Shown piece by piece: positions 8,670-15,269 of a stretch of DNA of 37,477 bases; position 1 is the first letter of the stretch, and each line of letters opens with the position of its first letter. Source of the DNA: Myxococcales bacterium (GTDB lineage: Bacteria; Myxococcota_A; Bradymonadia; Bradymonadales; GCA-2716585); NCBI GenBank assembly GCA_002716585.1, contig PBBL01000061.1, forward strand, positions 1-37,477. The letters run 5' to 3'. The notes under the pieces were generated by a model. It made no database searches. It had not been told where the DNA came from and saw only the letters and a list, made by a program, of their open reading frames with translations. A program made the translations under genes and the position numbers.

Positions 8670-9707
8670 ATGACCTTCTACGAGGCCGCGATCGAGATCC
8701 TGCGCGCCGCAGGCAGGCCGCTTCACTATAAGAAGATAACCGAGATCGCCATCAAGCGCGGTCTGCTCAGCCACGTCGGCAAGACCCCTGAGCTGACCAT
8801 GAGCACCCGGCTCAACCAGGAGATCCGCAAGGACGACGGGACGGCGCTGGTGGTCTGCACGCGGCCCGGCGTCTTCGCGCTGCGCGCCTGGCAGGACGAC
8901 AGCGTCGCCGACGCGATCGAGGAGACGGTCAACCTGGAGCCGGACGCCGAGGACGCCCCCGCCGAGGAGCAGAGCGAGGTCGAGCCTCCGGCGGAGCGCC
9001 GCCGCCTTCGCCGTCGCCGCCGCCTCCGCCGTCAGGTCGAGCAGGAGCAGCGCGCCGCCCGCGCCCAGAGCGCGGAGGAGGAGCCCGAGGCGGACCCCGA
9101 GGAGGAGCCCGAGGACGTCGCCCCGGCCGTCACCTCGCCGTCCGCGGAGGCTGAGCGCCCTGCCCTGCCGCCGCGGCGAGGGCCGACCGACTCGCCGCTG
9201 GGTCGCCTGGAGGAGCTGCACACGCTGGTCGCCGAGCTGCGCGCCGACGCCGAGGCGGACATCGCCCGTCGGCTCACGCAGCTCTCCACCGATGCGCTCG
9301 TCGCGCTCGTCCGCGCTCTCCTTGGTAGCACGGGCCACACCCGGATCCAGCTGGAGCGCTCCGAGGGGCGCGCGGCGCTGCTGACCGCGCGGACCCACGT
9401 CGGCCTCAGCGAGCGGACCGCGCTCATCGCGCTGCGCCTGGGCGCCGAGGCGCTCGACGCCGACGGGGTCGAGGCGCTGCGGGACACGATGCTGGAGTTC
9501 GGCGCCCACGAGGCGACCGTGATCACGTTCGCCGGGGCGACGGACGGGGCGCTGGAGGAGAGCGCCGCGATCGGGCGGATCCCGATCCTGCTGCTCAACG
9601 CCCCGCTGCTCGCGCAGCGCCTGGTCGAGCACCAGATCGGGGTTCACGCCGTCCCCGTCCAGACCATCCAGGCAGACGACGACTTCTTTGAGTCGCTGGG
9701 CTCCTGA
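8670..9707 (+). CDS. HARE-HTH protein with degenerate Mrr-like restriction-endonuclease domain
   Basis: 345 residues from the ATG at 8670, preceded by GGAGG at seven bases. Residues 1-75 match the HARE-HTH (HB1/ASXL) DNA-binding domain: TFYEAAIEILRAAGRPLHYK, then a helix with MSTRLNQEIRKD and ending GVFALRAW. Residues 85-180 are a low-complexity Glu/Ala/Arg linker. The C-terminal 160 residues recall the Mrr-type endonuclease fold: an LGAEALDADGVEALRDTM helix, the VITFAGATDGALEESA strand-helix, and a tail ending ILLLNAPLLAQRLVEHQIGV. Where active Mrr proteins have a QxK motif this one reads ALIALRLG, so catalysis is probably lost. A role in DNA recognition or transcription (as in RpoE-delta or ASXL relatives) is inference. 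The fold assignment is by eye. Confidence 0.85.
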   Translation: MTFYEAAIEILRAAGRPLHYKKITEIAIKRGLLSHVGKTPELTMSTRLNQEIRKDDGTALVVCTRPGVFALRAWQDDSVADAIEETVNLEPDAEDAPAEEQSEVEPPAERRRLRRRRRLRRQVEQEQRAARAQSAEEEPEADPEEEPEDVAPAVTSPSAEAERPALPPRRGPTDSPLGRLEELHTLVAELRADAEADIARRLTQLSTDALVALVRALLGSTGHTRIQLERSEGRAALLTARTHVGLSERTALIALRLGAEALDADGVEALRDTMLEFGAHEATVITFAGATDGALEESAAIGRIPILLLNAPLLAQRLVEHQIGVHAVPVQTIQADDDFFESLGS

Positions 9708-9758
9708 GCTATCGTAGGCTTGATTTCGGGCCAGGGGCGCGCGGCTGTGGTACAACCA

Positions 9759-9791
9759 GGGCGGCGAGCGCCCCGTGACGGCGCCCGTCAC
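9759..9791 (+). terminator. Two adjacent GC hairpins downstream of the HARE-HTH gene
   Basis: GGGCG/CGCCC (9759-9773) is followed by a perfect GTGACGG-CGC-CCGTCAC hairpin (9775-9791). No T-run follows. They may end the HARE-HTH transcript or form the leader of the next gene; an extended -10-like TGGTACAAC lies just upstream at 9748-9756. Confidence 0.35.
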
Positions 9792-9826
9792 CCATCAACG
9801 CCAGGGCCGACACGGAGGGTAGAGAC

Positions 9827-10252
9827 ATGCGTCAGAGCAGCAAGGCAGGCCTGATCGCCGCCGGGCTGATGATCACCGGGTTGTGGATCGCGGGCTGCGC
9901 CAGCGCGCCCGAGGCCCCCAAGGAGCGGGACACCAACCCAACGCGTCTGGCCGTTGGAGAGGCGGTCACCGACGTGGAGATCAAAACCGGCAGGATCCCC
10001 CACCACTACACCTTCACCCTCGATCGCGAGGGGTTGCTCATGGTGACCCTCACCTGGCGCCACCCGGACGGCGTCGATCGGATGGTCGTGCACGGCGGCG
10101 GCGGCCTCGTCAAGGGCACCGCCCTGGGCTTCGACCGCCTCCAGACCAGCCACACCACCACCGCGCGCCGTGGCCAGTACTACATCGAGGTCGTGCCGGG
10201 TCGATACCCGACGACATACGACCTGAAGGTGGAGTTGAGCGCCAACAACTGA
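9827..10252 (+). CDS. Small lipoprotein with PPC-like beta-sandwich
   Basis: 141 residues. The ATG has GGAGGG upstream. Residues 1-24 are a lipoprotein signal with lipobox IAGC (Cys24). The mature part has TGRIPHHYTFTLDREGLLMV and a closing RRGQYYIEVVPGRYPTTYDL segment, the pattern of bacterial pre-peptidase C-terminal (PPC) beta-sandwich domains. No catalytic motif. Residue +2 after Cys is Ala, with no Asp there to suggest inner-membrane retention. Function unknown; the next gene also encodes a lipoprotein, 63 bases downstream. Confidence 0.85.
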   Translation: MRQSSKAGLIAAGLMITGLWIAGCASAPEAPKERDTNPTRLAVGEAVTDVEIKTGRIPHHYTFTLDREGLLMVTLTWRHPDGVDRMVVHGGGGLVKGTALGFDRLQTSHTTTARRGQYYIEVVPGRYPTTYDLKVELSANN

Positions 10253-10315
10253 TATCTCTCATGGCACGTCGATTCAGGACTGACCACCCTGACCCATCTT
10301 CTCACCTGGCGTGTC

Positions 10316-13225
10316 ATGAACCCAACCAGACAACCTGCTCCTTCAGCACTCTCGACCTGGGCGAGGCGCGCGCTGCTGCTCTGCGCTGGCCTCACCCTCT
10401 CCTGCCAACCGACCTCAAGCGACGCCCCGACGCCAGCGGCGACGGGCTCGCCTCCCGCACCGAGCACCACAACGACGACCGCGGCGGCGAGCCCGCCGCC
10501 GCTCTCGCACCACCCCTCGCCCGATCTGCGCGCTCCCGCCGACGGGAGCTGGCGACGGATCGCTCCGGCCGTGACCGGCGGCCTGCTGACCGGGGTCGCG
10601 CCGCTGGGCGACGGGCTCGCCGTCACCACCCGCGACGGCGAGCTGTTCCAGGTCGGGGCGGACGGGGCGTGGAAGGCGCTCACCGCGCCCGCGGCGGTGG
10701 CGCTGCTGGACGTCGCCGTGGCGACCCCCTCGGCGGGGGTCACCGCGATCGCGACCCTCGATGAGGAGGGGCGGATCCGCCTGAGCGAAGACGGCGGCGC
10801 CACCTGGGCGCTGATCAGCGACCGCCCGAGCACGATGCCCGACATCTTCGATCCGGTGAAGAGCACCATCGGGAGCCCCTACCAGCGGCTGGAGCTGCGC
10901 CGGGTCAAGGACACCTGGGCGATCCTGGCGCTGGGCGGCACGACCTGGGCGCACTACTCCCGCGACGGCGGCGCCACCTGGGCGCACAAGGATCTCGGCG
11001 GGCGCAACGCGCTGTACCGCGGCGCCATCACGCCAGACGGCGCCCTGCTCGCGGTGGGCAACCGCGGCCAGATCTACCGCCTCCCTCCAGGCGTCGAGGA
11101 GTGGGAGAACCTCAAGAGCGGCTCCAAGGAGCCATGGCGCGCGGTGACCGTCACCCCGAAGGGGCTCCTCGTGGTGGGTGGCCTCAAGGACACGCTGGCC
11201 GTCCGCCCGCCGAGCGCCGAGGGCTGGGAGCGCCGCGACATCATGCGCTTCAGCGTCTCCGCGCTGAGCGCGCGCAGCGAGCGGGAGTGGTACGCGACGA
11301 CCTTCGAGGGGGCGGTGCTGGTCACCCGCGACGCGGGGCGGCGCTGGACCCCGCTCTACACGAGCGACGGCCGCGCGCTGATCGACCTGGACGTCACCGA
11401 CGACGGCACCCTCGTGGCGCTCGGCCCGGAGCTGCTGCTGCGCGGCGCCGCGGGGGGCAGGCGCTGGGACGATGTGCGCGGCGCCGGGATCGACACGTTC
11501 CTCGGCCTGTGGTCGGGGCGAGGGCTGGAGGTGGCCGTCGGGGAGCGCGGGCTCATCCGGCTCCACCGTGAGGGGGGAGGCTGGGAGGCGGGCGCGCTCC
11601 CGGCGACGCTCCCGAAGGGCACCGATCTGACCGCGATCGAGATGAAGCAGGGGCGCTTCGGGTGGCTGGCGACGGGGAGCGGCGCGGTGCTGCGGACGGA
11701 GGACGGCGCCCGGACCTGGAGCCTGGGCCAGGCCGTGACCTCGGGGCGCCTGCTGACGCTCGCCGCGCTCGATCCGCTCAACGTCTTCGCGGGGGGCTCG
11801 CGCGGGACGGCGTTCACCTCAGGCGACGGCGGCAAGAGCTGGCTCCCGTTGAAGCTGCCGTTCGCCAAGAACGTCAGCGACCCGGACGTGATGAGCATCG
11901 CCATCGGCTCTCGCCAGGATCAGGTCGGCGTCTGGATCGGGGCGGACCGCGGGGAGCTGTTCGTCAAGGATCCGGCGCGGCGCGAGTTCTCAGCGGTCGG
12001 GATCCGGCACATGGGGGCGCTCGTCGACCTGGAGACGGTCGAGGGGCGGGTCTGGGCGCTGGATCAGACCGGCGTGGTGCTTCGTCAGGACGCGGCGGGC
12101 TCGCCCTGGCAGCTCGTGGCGCTGCCGCCGGGAGGTGCGATGGTCGACATCGCCTGGGGCGAAGGGGGAGAGGCGATCGCGGTGATGGAGAGCGGGACGC
12201 TCGTGATGAGCGAAGACGGCGGCGAGCGCTGGCGCGTGCTCCGCCACACGCTGGACGAGCTGGTCAGCGACCTGGCCTGGGTGTCGGGGTCGACCTTCGT
12301 GGCGGTCGGTCACGGGGGGACGATCCAGCGCACCACGGACACGGGCGCGACCTGGACGGCGCTGCCCAAGGTGGTAGGGCAGACGCTCAACGCCGTGCGC
12401 CGCGACCAGGAGACGCTGCTCACCTGCGGGTTTGGCGGGGTCTGCCTGAGCAGCGCCGACGAAGGCGCGACCTGGGCGCGCTGGGAGGGGCTCCCTGAGG
12501 GGTTCGGCAAGAGCCACGTCACGGCGATGGACGCCGCCTCCGACGGGGGGCTCGCGATCGGAGGGGTCGGGGGCGTCTGGCTGCGCAGCGACGGGCGCTG
12601 GACCCACCTGACGCCGCAGGAGGGCGAGGTGCTGCGCGAGATCCGCCACATCAAGCTCGCCGAGGGGGGGGCGCTGCTCGTGGTCGCGGCGACGGGCAAG
12701 CTGTGGCGCCGCGACGGCGAGCGCCTGCGGCAGGTCGCGCTGCCGAAAGAGGCGAGCGAGGAGCCTCGCGTCGCCGACCTGCTCTACCGCCCGAAGGGGG
12801 AGACGCTGGTGGGCTTGAACGTGGGCCTGTGGAGCCTCCGCCTGGACGGCGCGGAGCCCAGCTGGGCCGCGCTGAAGGGCTCCCCCCAGCGTGTGACGCA
12901 GGCGCCGCTGCGGCGGCTGAGCGAGGACCCGAGCGGGCGCGCGTGGCTGCTTGGCCCAGGCGGGATCTGGGCGGGCGGAGCGGAGCGGTGGGGGCAGGTG
13001 CTGATGGCGCTGCCAACCCAGCCCACCGATCTCGCGTTCATCGACCGGGAGGTGGGCTACGCCGCCTGCGTCGGCGGCGCGCTCCTGCGCACCACCGACG
13101 GCGGCGAGACCTGGACCGCGGAGCGCAGCGGGAGGCGGACGACGCTCACGGCGATCGCGGCGCGCCCCGACGGCTCGGTGATCGCGGTCGGGCGCGGCGG
13201 GGTCATCCTGGAGCGGGGGCCATAA
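10316..13225 (+). CDS. Lipoprotein with nine Asp-box (BNR/YCF48-like) propeller repeats
   Basis: 969 residues. The N-terminus MNPTRQPAPSALSTWARR followed by a hydrophobic stretch and LTLSC is a lipoprotein signal (Cys30). A Ser/Thr/Pro-rich linker follows. The rest is built from repeated blades carrying Asp boxes of the form SxDGGxxW; I count nine (for example SEDGGATW, SRDGGATW, TEDGARTW, TTDGGETW), from about 10780 to 13117. Such repeats build beta-propellers as in YCF48/HCF136 assembly factors and sialidase-like proteins; no sialidase active site is evident. Nine boxes over about 900 residues suggests two propellers. No good ribosome site precedes the ATG at 10316. Probably an outer-membrane or periplasmic scaffold. 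Confidence 0.88.
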   Translation: MNPTRQPAPSALSTWARRALLLCAGLTLSCQPTSSDAPTPAATGSPPAPSTTTTTAAASPPPLSHHPSPDLRAPADGSWRRIAPAVTGGLLTGVAPLGDGLAVTTRDGELFQVGADGAWKALTAPAAVALLDVAVATPSAGVTAIATLDEEGRIRLSEDGGATWALISDRPSTMPDIFDPVKSTIGSPYQRLELRRVKDTWAILALGGTTWAHYSRDGGATWAHKDLGGRNALYRGAITPDGALLAVGNRGQIYRLPPGVEEWENLKSGSKEPWRAVTVTPKGLLVVGGLKDTLAVRPPSAEGWERRDIMRFSVSALSARSEREWYATTFEGAVLVTRDAGRRWTPLYTSDGRALIDLDVTDDGTLVALGPELLLRGAAGGRRWDDVRGAGIDTFLGLWSGRGLEVAVGERGLIRLHREGGGWEAGALPATLPKGTDLTAIEMKQGRFGWLATGSGAVLRTEDGARTWSLGQAVTSGRLLTLAALDPLNVFAGGSRGTAFTSGDGGKSWLPLKLPFAKNVSDPDVMSIAIGSRQDQVGVWIGADRGELFVKDPARREFSAVGIRHMGALVDLETVEGRVWALDQTGVVLRQDAAGSPWQLVALPPGGAMVDIAWGEGGEAIAVMESGTLVMSEDGGERWRVLRHTLDELVSDLAWVSGSTFVAVGHGGTIQRTTDTGATWTALPKVVGQTLNAVRRDQETLLTCGFGGVCLSSADEGATWARWEGLPEGFGKSHVTAMDAASDGGLAIGGVGGVWLRSDGRWTHLTPQEGEVLREIRHIKLAEGGALLVVAATGKLWRRDGERLRQVALPKEASEEPRVADLLYRPKGETLVGLNVGLWSLRLDGAEPSWAALKGSPQRVTQAPLRRLSEDPSGRAWLLGPGGIWAGGAERWGQVLMALPTQPTDLAFIDREVGYAACVGGALLRTTDGGETWTAERSGRRTTLTAIAARPDGSVIAVGRGGVILERGP

Positions 13226-13246
13226 AGGCCCCGCTGAGGCACACAG

Positions 13247-13285
13247 CCACGGCGCCCGCCCGCGCTCCGCGGCGGGTCACCGTGG
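13247..13285 (+). terminator. Hairpin terminator after the propeller lipoprotein gene
   Basis: CCACGG (13247-13252) and CCCGCC (13255-13260) pair with GGCGGG (13271-13276) and CCGTGG (13280-13285), with small internal loops and a 10-base apical loop. It lies 22 bases after the stop and runs straight into TTGACA. Confidence 0.5.
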
Positions 13286-13314
13286 TTGACAGTGGGTGTC
13301 GGCTTGGATAAGTA
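13286..13314 (+). promoter_or_regulatory. Candidate promoter for the pal-cpoB leader
   Basis: A perfect TTGACA at 13286-13291 is followed after 17 bases by TAAGTA (13309-13314), a poor -10. It directly follows the upstream hairpin terminator and precedes the structured leader, which fits a transcription start near 13320. Confidence 0.4.
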
Positions 13315-13335
13315 GACAGGAAGACATTCGGTCAC

Positions 13336-13551
13336 GTCGCCCGAACGCCTCATGACCCCGAGGCCGTTCGTCGTGGGCGACAGTCGGGGCGACGAGCCCC
13401 CTTGAACCCGGGCATGGCGTCAAGCGCCAGTGCGAAGGGGCGTCCCGGGGAGCGGCGCAGCCTGCGCACGAACCGAAGCGGTCGGGAACAACAACACGGT
13501 TCCCGAACATTCGCACCAGAACCCATACACCGAGGACCCGCGACGGCGGGT
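13336..13551 (+). promoter_or_regulatory. Structured 5' leader of pal, unknown RNA class
   Basis: Consecutive stem-loops fill this non-coding stretch. Stem 1: GTCGCC(C)GAACGCCTC with GAGG-C-CGTTCG and GGCGAC (13336-13381). Stem 2: GGGGC/GCCCC (13386-13400). Stem 3: CCCGGG/CCCGGG enclosing TGGCG/CGCCA (13407-13449). Stem 4: GCGCA/TGCGC (13455-13467). Stem 5: TCGGGAAC/GTTCCCGA (13482-13506). Stem 6: ACCCGC/GCGGGT (13536-13551), ending 17 bases before the GGAGG ribosome site. I do not recognise 4.5S RNA, tmRNA, RNase P or a known riboswitch core. GC-rich sequence forms chance hairpins, so structure needs covariation support. Confidence 0.45.
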
Positions 13552-13578
13552 CGCGGCGATGTTTCCCTGGAGGTGAGC

Positions 13579-14379
13579 ATGAGGAGGAGTGAGATGGCAC
13601 AAGACGTGGGACGAGTCACCACCGGGCGACTGTGGTTGTTGTTCATGGCCCTGACGGCGATGATGTGGTGGGTGAGCGCCTGTGGCCCGACCTACCCCAA
13701 CTGCGACACCGACGATCACTGCGAGGGGCATGAGAACGCGTACTGCTTGCAGGGGACGTGCTCCCAGTGCCGTCAGAACACCCACTGCCAGGAGGGGTTC
13801 CAGTGCGTCGCGGGGGCGTGTGAGCAGATCCTCAACTGGTGCAAGGCGGACGGCGACTGCACGGGCAAGCAGCGGTGCCGCAACAACCGCTGCGGCCCCG
13901 AGTGCATCAGCGACGCCGACTGCAGCGACGGCATGGTGTGCAAGGAGGACGGCACCTGCCAGGTGCAGTGCGTCGTGAACACGGACTGCCCGGACAACCA
14001 CAACTGCCAGAGCGGCCGCTGCATCCGACAGGCGCAGATCGCCGACCCGTGCGCCAACCTGGCGGCGATCAACTTCGATTACAACGAGTCGGCGCTGACC
14101 ACGACCGCCCGGGAGAGGCTGCGCAACCACTCCGAGTGCATCAAGAACCGCAGCTCCGCCGTCCAGATCGAGGGTCACTGCGACGAGCGCGGCACGCCCG
14201 AGTACAACATCGCCCTCGGCGAGCGGCGCGCCCGGAGCGCCCGCGACTACCTGGTCAGCCTCGGCGTGGCGCGCAACCGCCTGTCGATGATCTCCTACGG
14301 CGAGGAGCGCCCGGTGAAGTACGGCACGGGCGAGTCGGTCTGGAGCCTGAACCGGCGCTGCGAGTTCGTCTGGAAGTGA
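13579..14379 (+). CDS. pal: Pal-type peptidoglycan-associated lipoprotein with disulphide-rich spacer
   Basis: 266 residues from the ATG at 13579 (GGAGG five bases upstream); an ATG at 13594 with its own AGGAG is an alternative. A lipoprotein signal ends in VSAC (Cys35). Residues 40-150 hold about 20 cysteines in short Dickkopf/EGF-like units (CxxDxDCxxGxxC). The C-terminal 110 residues are an OmpA-family peptidoglycan-binding domain of clear Pal type: INFDYNESAL, IEGHCDERGTPEYN, LGERRARSARDYL, ISYGEERP, NRRCEF. It tethers the outer membrane to peptidoglycan. The cysteine-rich insert is not part of classical Pal. It lies upstream of cpoB, as in Tol-Pal operons, but tolQRAB are absent from the window. 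Confidence 0.92.
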   Translation: MRRSEMAQDVGRVTTGRLWLLFMALTAMMWWVSACGPTYPNCDTDDHCEGHENAYCLQGTCSQCRQNTHCQEGFQCVAGACEQILNWCKADGDCTGKQRCRNNRCGPECISDADCSDGMVCKEDGTCQVQCVVNTDCPDNHNCQSGRCIRQAQIADPCANLAAINFDYNESALTTTARERLRNHSECIKNRSSAVQIEGHCDERGTPEYNIALGERRARSARDYLVSLGVARNRLSMISYGEERPVKYGTGESVWSLNRRCEFVWK

Positions 14380-14440
14380 GCCGCCTGCTATAGTGGAACC
14401 TGTTGCCGTCCCTGGCGTGGACCAACGAGGGGAGGAGCTT

Positions 14441-15250
14441 GTGTTGAGGATGAAGCGTGTGTTTGTGAGCGCGGCCGGTCTGGCGCTCCTGCTCATCGGG
14501 GCGTTGTCGCTGTCGGGCTGCGTCTCGAGCGGCGAGGGCGATAAGATGTGGAAGGAGATCAACGCCCTCAAAGAGACACAGAAGACCATGCAGCGCGACC
14601 GCGAGCAGCTCGCCGAGACGCTGAATCGGTCCAAGCAGGAGATCGACAGCCTGGAGACCATCATCAAGGAGGCCCGCGATCTGCTGTCGCGCAACAACGC
14701 CGACCTGGGCGCCGAGATGATCGAGGTCCGCAAGGCGATCGACACGATGACCGGGCGCTTGGAGAACCTTCAGCGCGAGCACGACAAGCTGGTCAAGGAG
14801 TTCGACCTGTTCGTCAAGGACGTCGACTCGCGGCTGGGCGGCGCCAGCGGCTCCCTCCCCGCCGACAAGGAAGACCTGTGGTCGGAGGCCGAGAAGCGCT
14901 ACGCCGCCAACAACTGGGTCGCGGCGCGGGTCGCCTACCTCCAGTTCGCGCGGCAGAACAAGGACGACAGCCGCGCCGACAACGCCTTCTACCAGATCGG
15001 CGAGACCTACCTGAGCCAGGGGCGCTACGCCGACGCGATCGTCGAGTTCCGCAAGGTGGTCGAGTTCCCCCGCTCGGACGTCGCCGACGCGGCCATCTAC
15101 CGCAGCGCCGACGCCCTCGCGGCGATGGGGCGCTGCGACAACGCCAGGGCGCTCTACGAGAGCTTCGTCGCCGATTACCCGCGCTCCAAGTACCGCAGGG
15201 ACGCCGTCCGTAAGATTCGGGACATCAAGAAGACCGGCACCTGCAAGTAA
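14441..15250 (+). CDS. cpoB: CpoB/YbgF-type Tol-Pal associated TPR lipoprotein
   Basis: 269 residues from GTG at 14441, which has GGAGG at about five bases; the in-frame ATG at 14450 is the alternative but is spaced less well. The hydrophobic signal ends in LSGC, so unlike E. coli CpoB it is a lipoprotein. Residues about 35-135 are charged and heptad-like (coiled coil, the trimerisation part in YbgF). The C-terminal 115 residues are TPR repeats opening with WSEAEKRYAANNWVAA and containing AFYQIGETYLSQGRYADAI. CpoB links the Tol-Pal machine to peptidoglycan synthesis during division. It begins 61 bases after pal and is probably co-transcribed. Confidence 0.9.
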   Translation: MLRMKRVFVSAAGLALLLIGALSLSGCVSSGEGDKMWKEINALKETQKTMQRDREQLAETLNRSKQEIDSLETIIKEARDLLSRNNADLGAEMIEVRKAIDTMTGRLENLQREHDKLVKEFDLFVKDVDSRLGGASGSLPADKEDLWSEAEKRYAANNWVAARVAYLQFARQNKDDSRADNAFYQIGETYLSQGRYADAIVEFRKVVEFPRSDVADAAIYRSADALAAMGRCDNARALYESFVADYPRSKYRRDAVRKIRDIKKTGTCK

Positions 15251-15269
15251 CCCAGCCAGGTCCACCATC

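Noticed and set aside
13336..13551. Assignment of the pal leader to 4.5S RNA, tmRNA, RNase P RNA or a cobalamin or c-di-GMP riboswitch.
   Set aside because: None of their diagnostic sequence cores is present; only secondary structure is suggested.
13402..13578. Upstream in-frame extension of pal (59 codons) as part of the protein.
   Set aside because: It would put the lipoprotein signal inside the protein, has no ribosome site, and lies over the stem-loop region; the ATG at 13579 has GGAGG.
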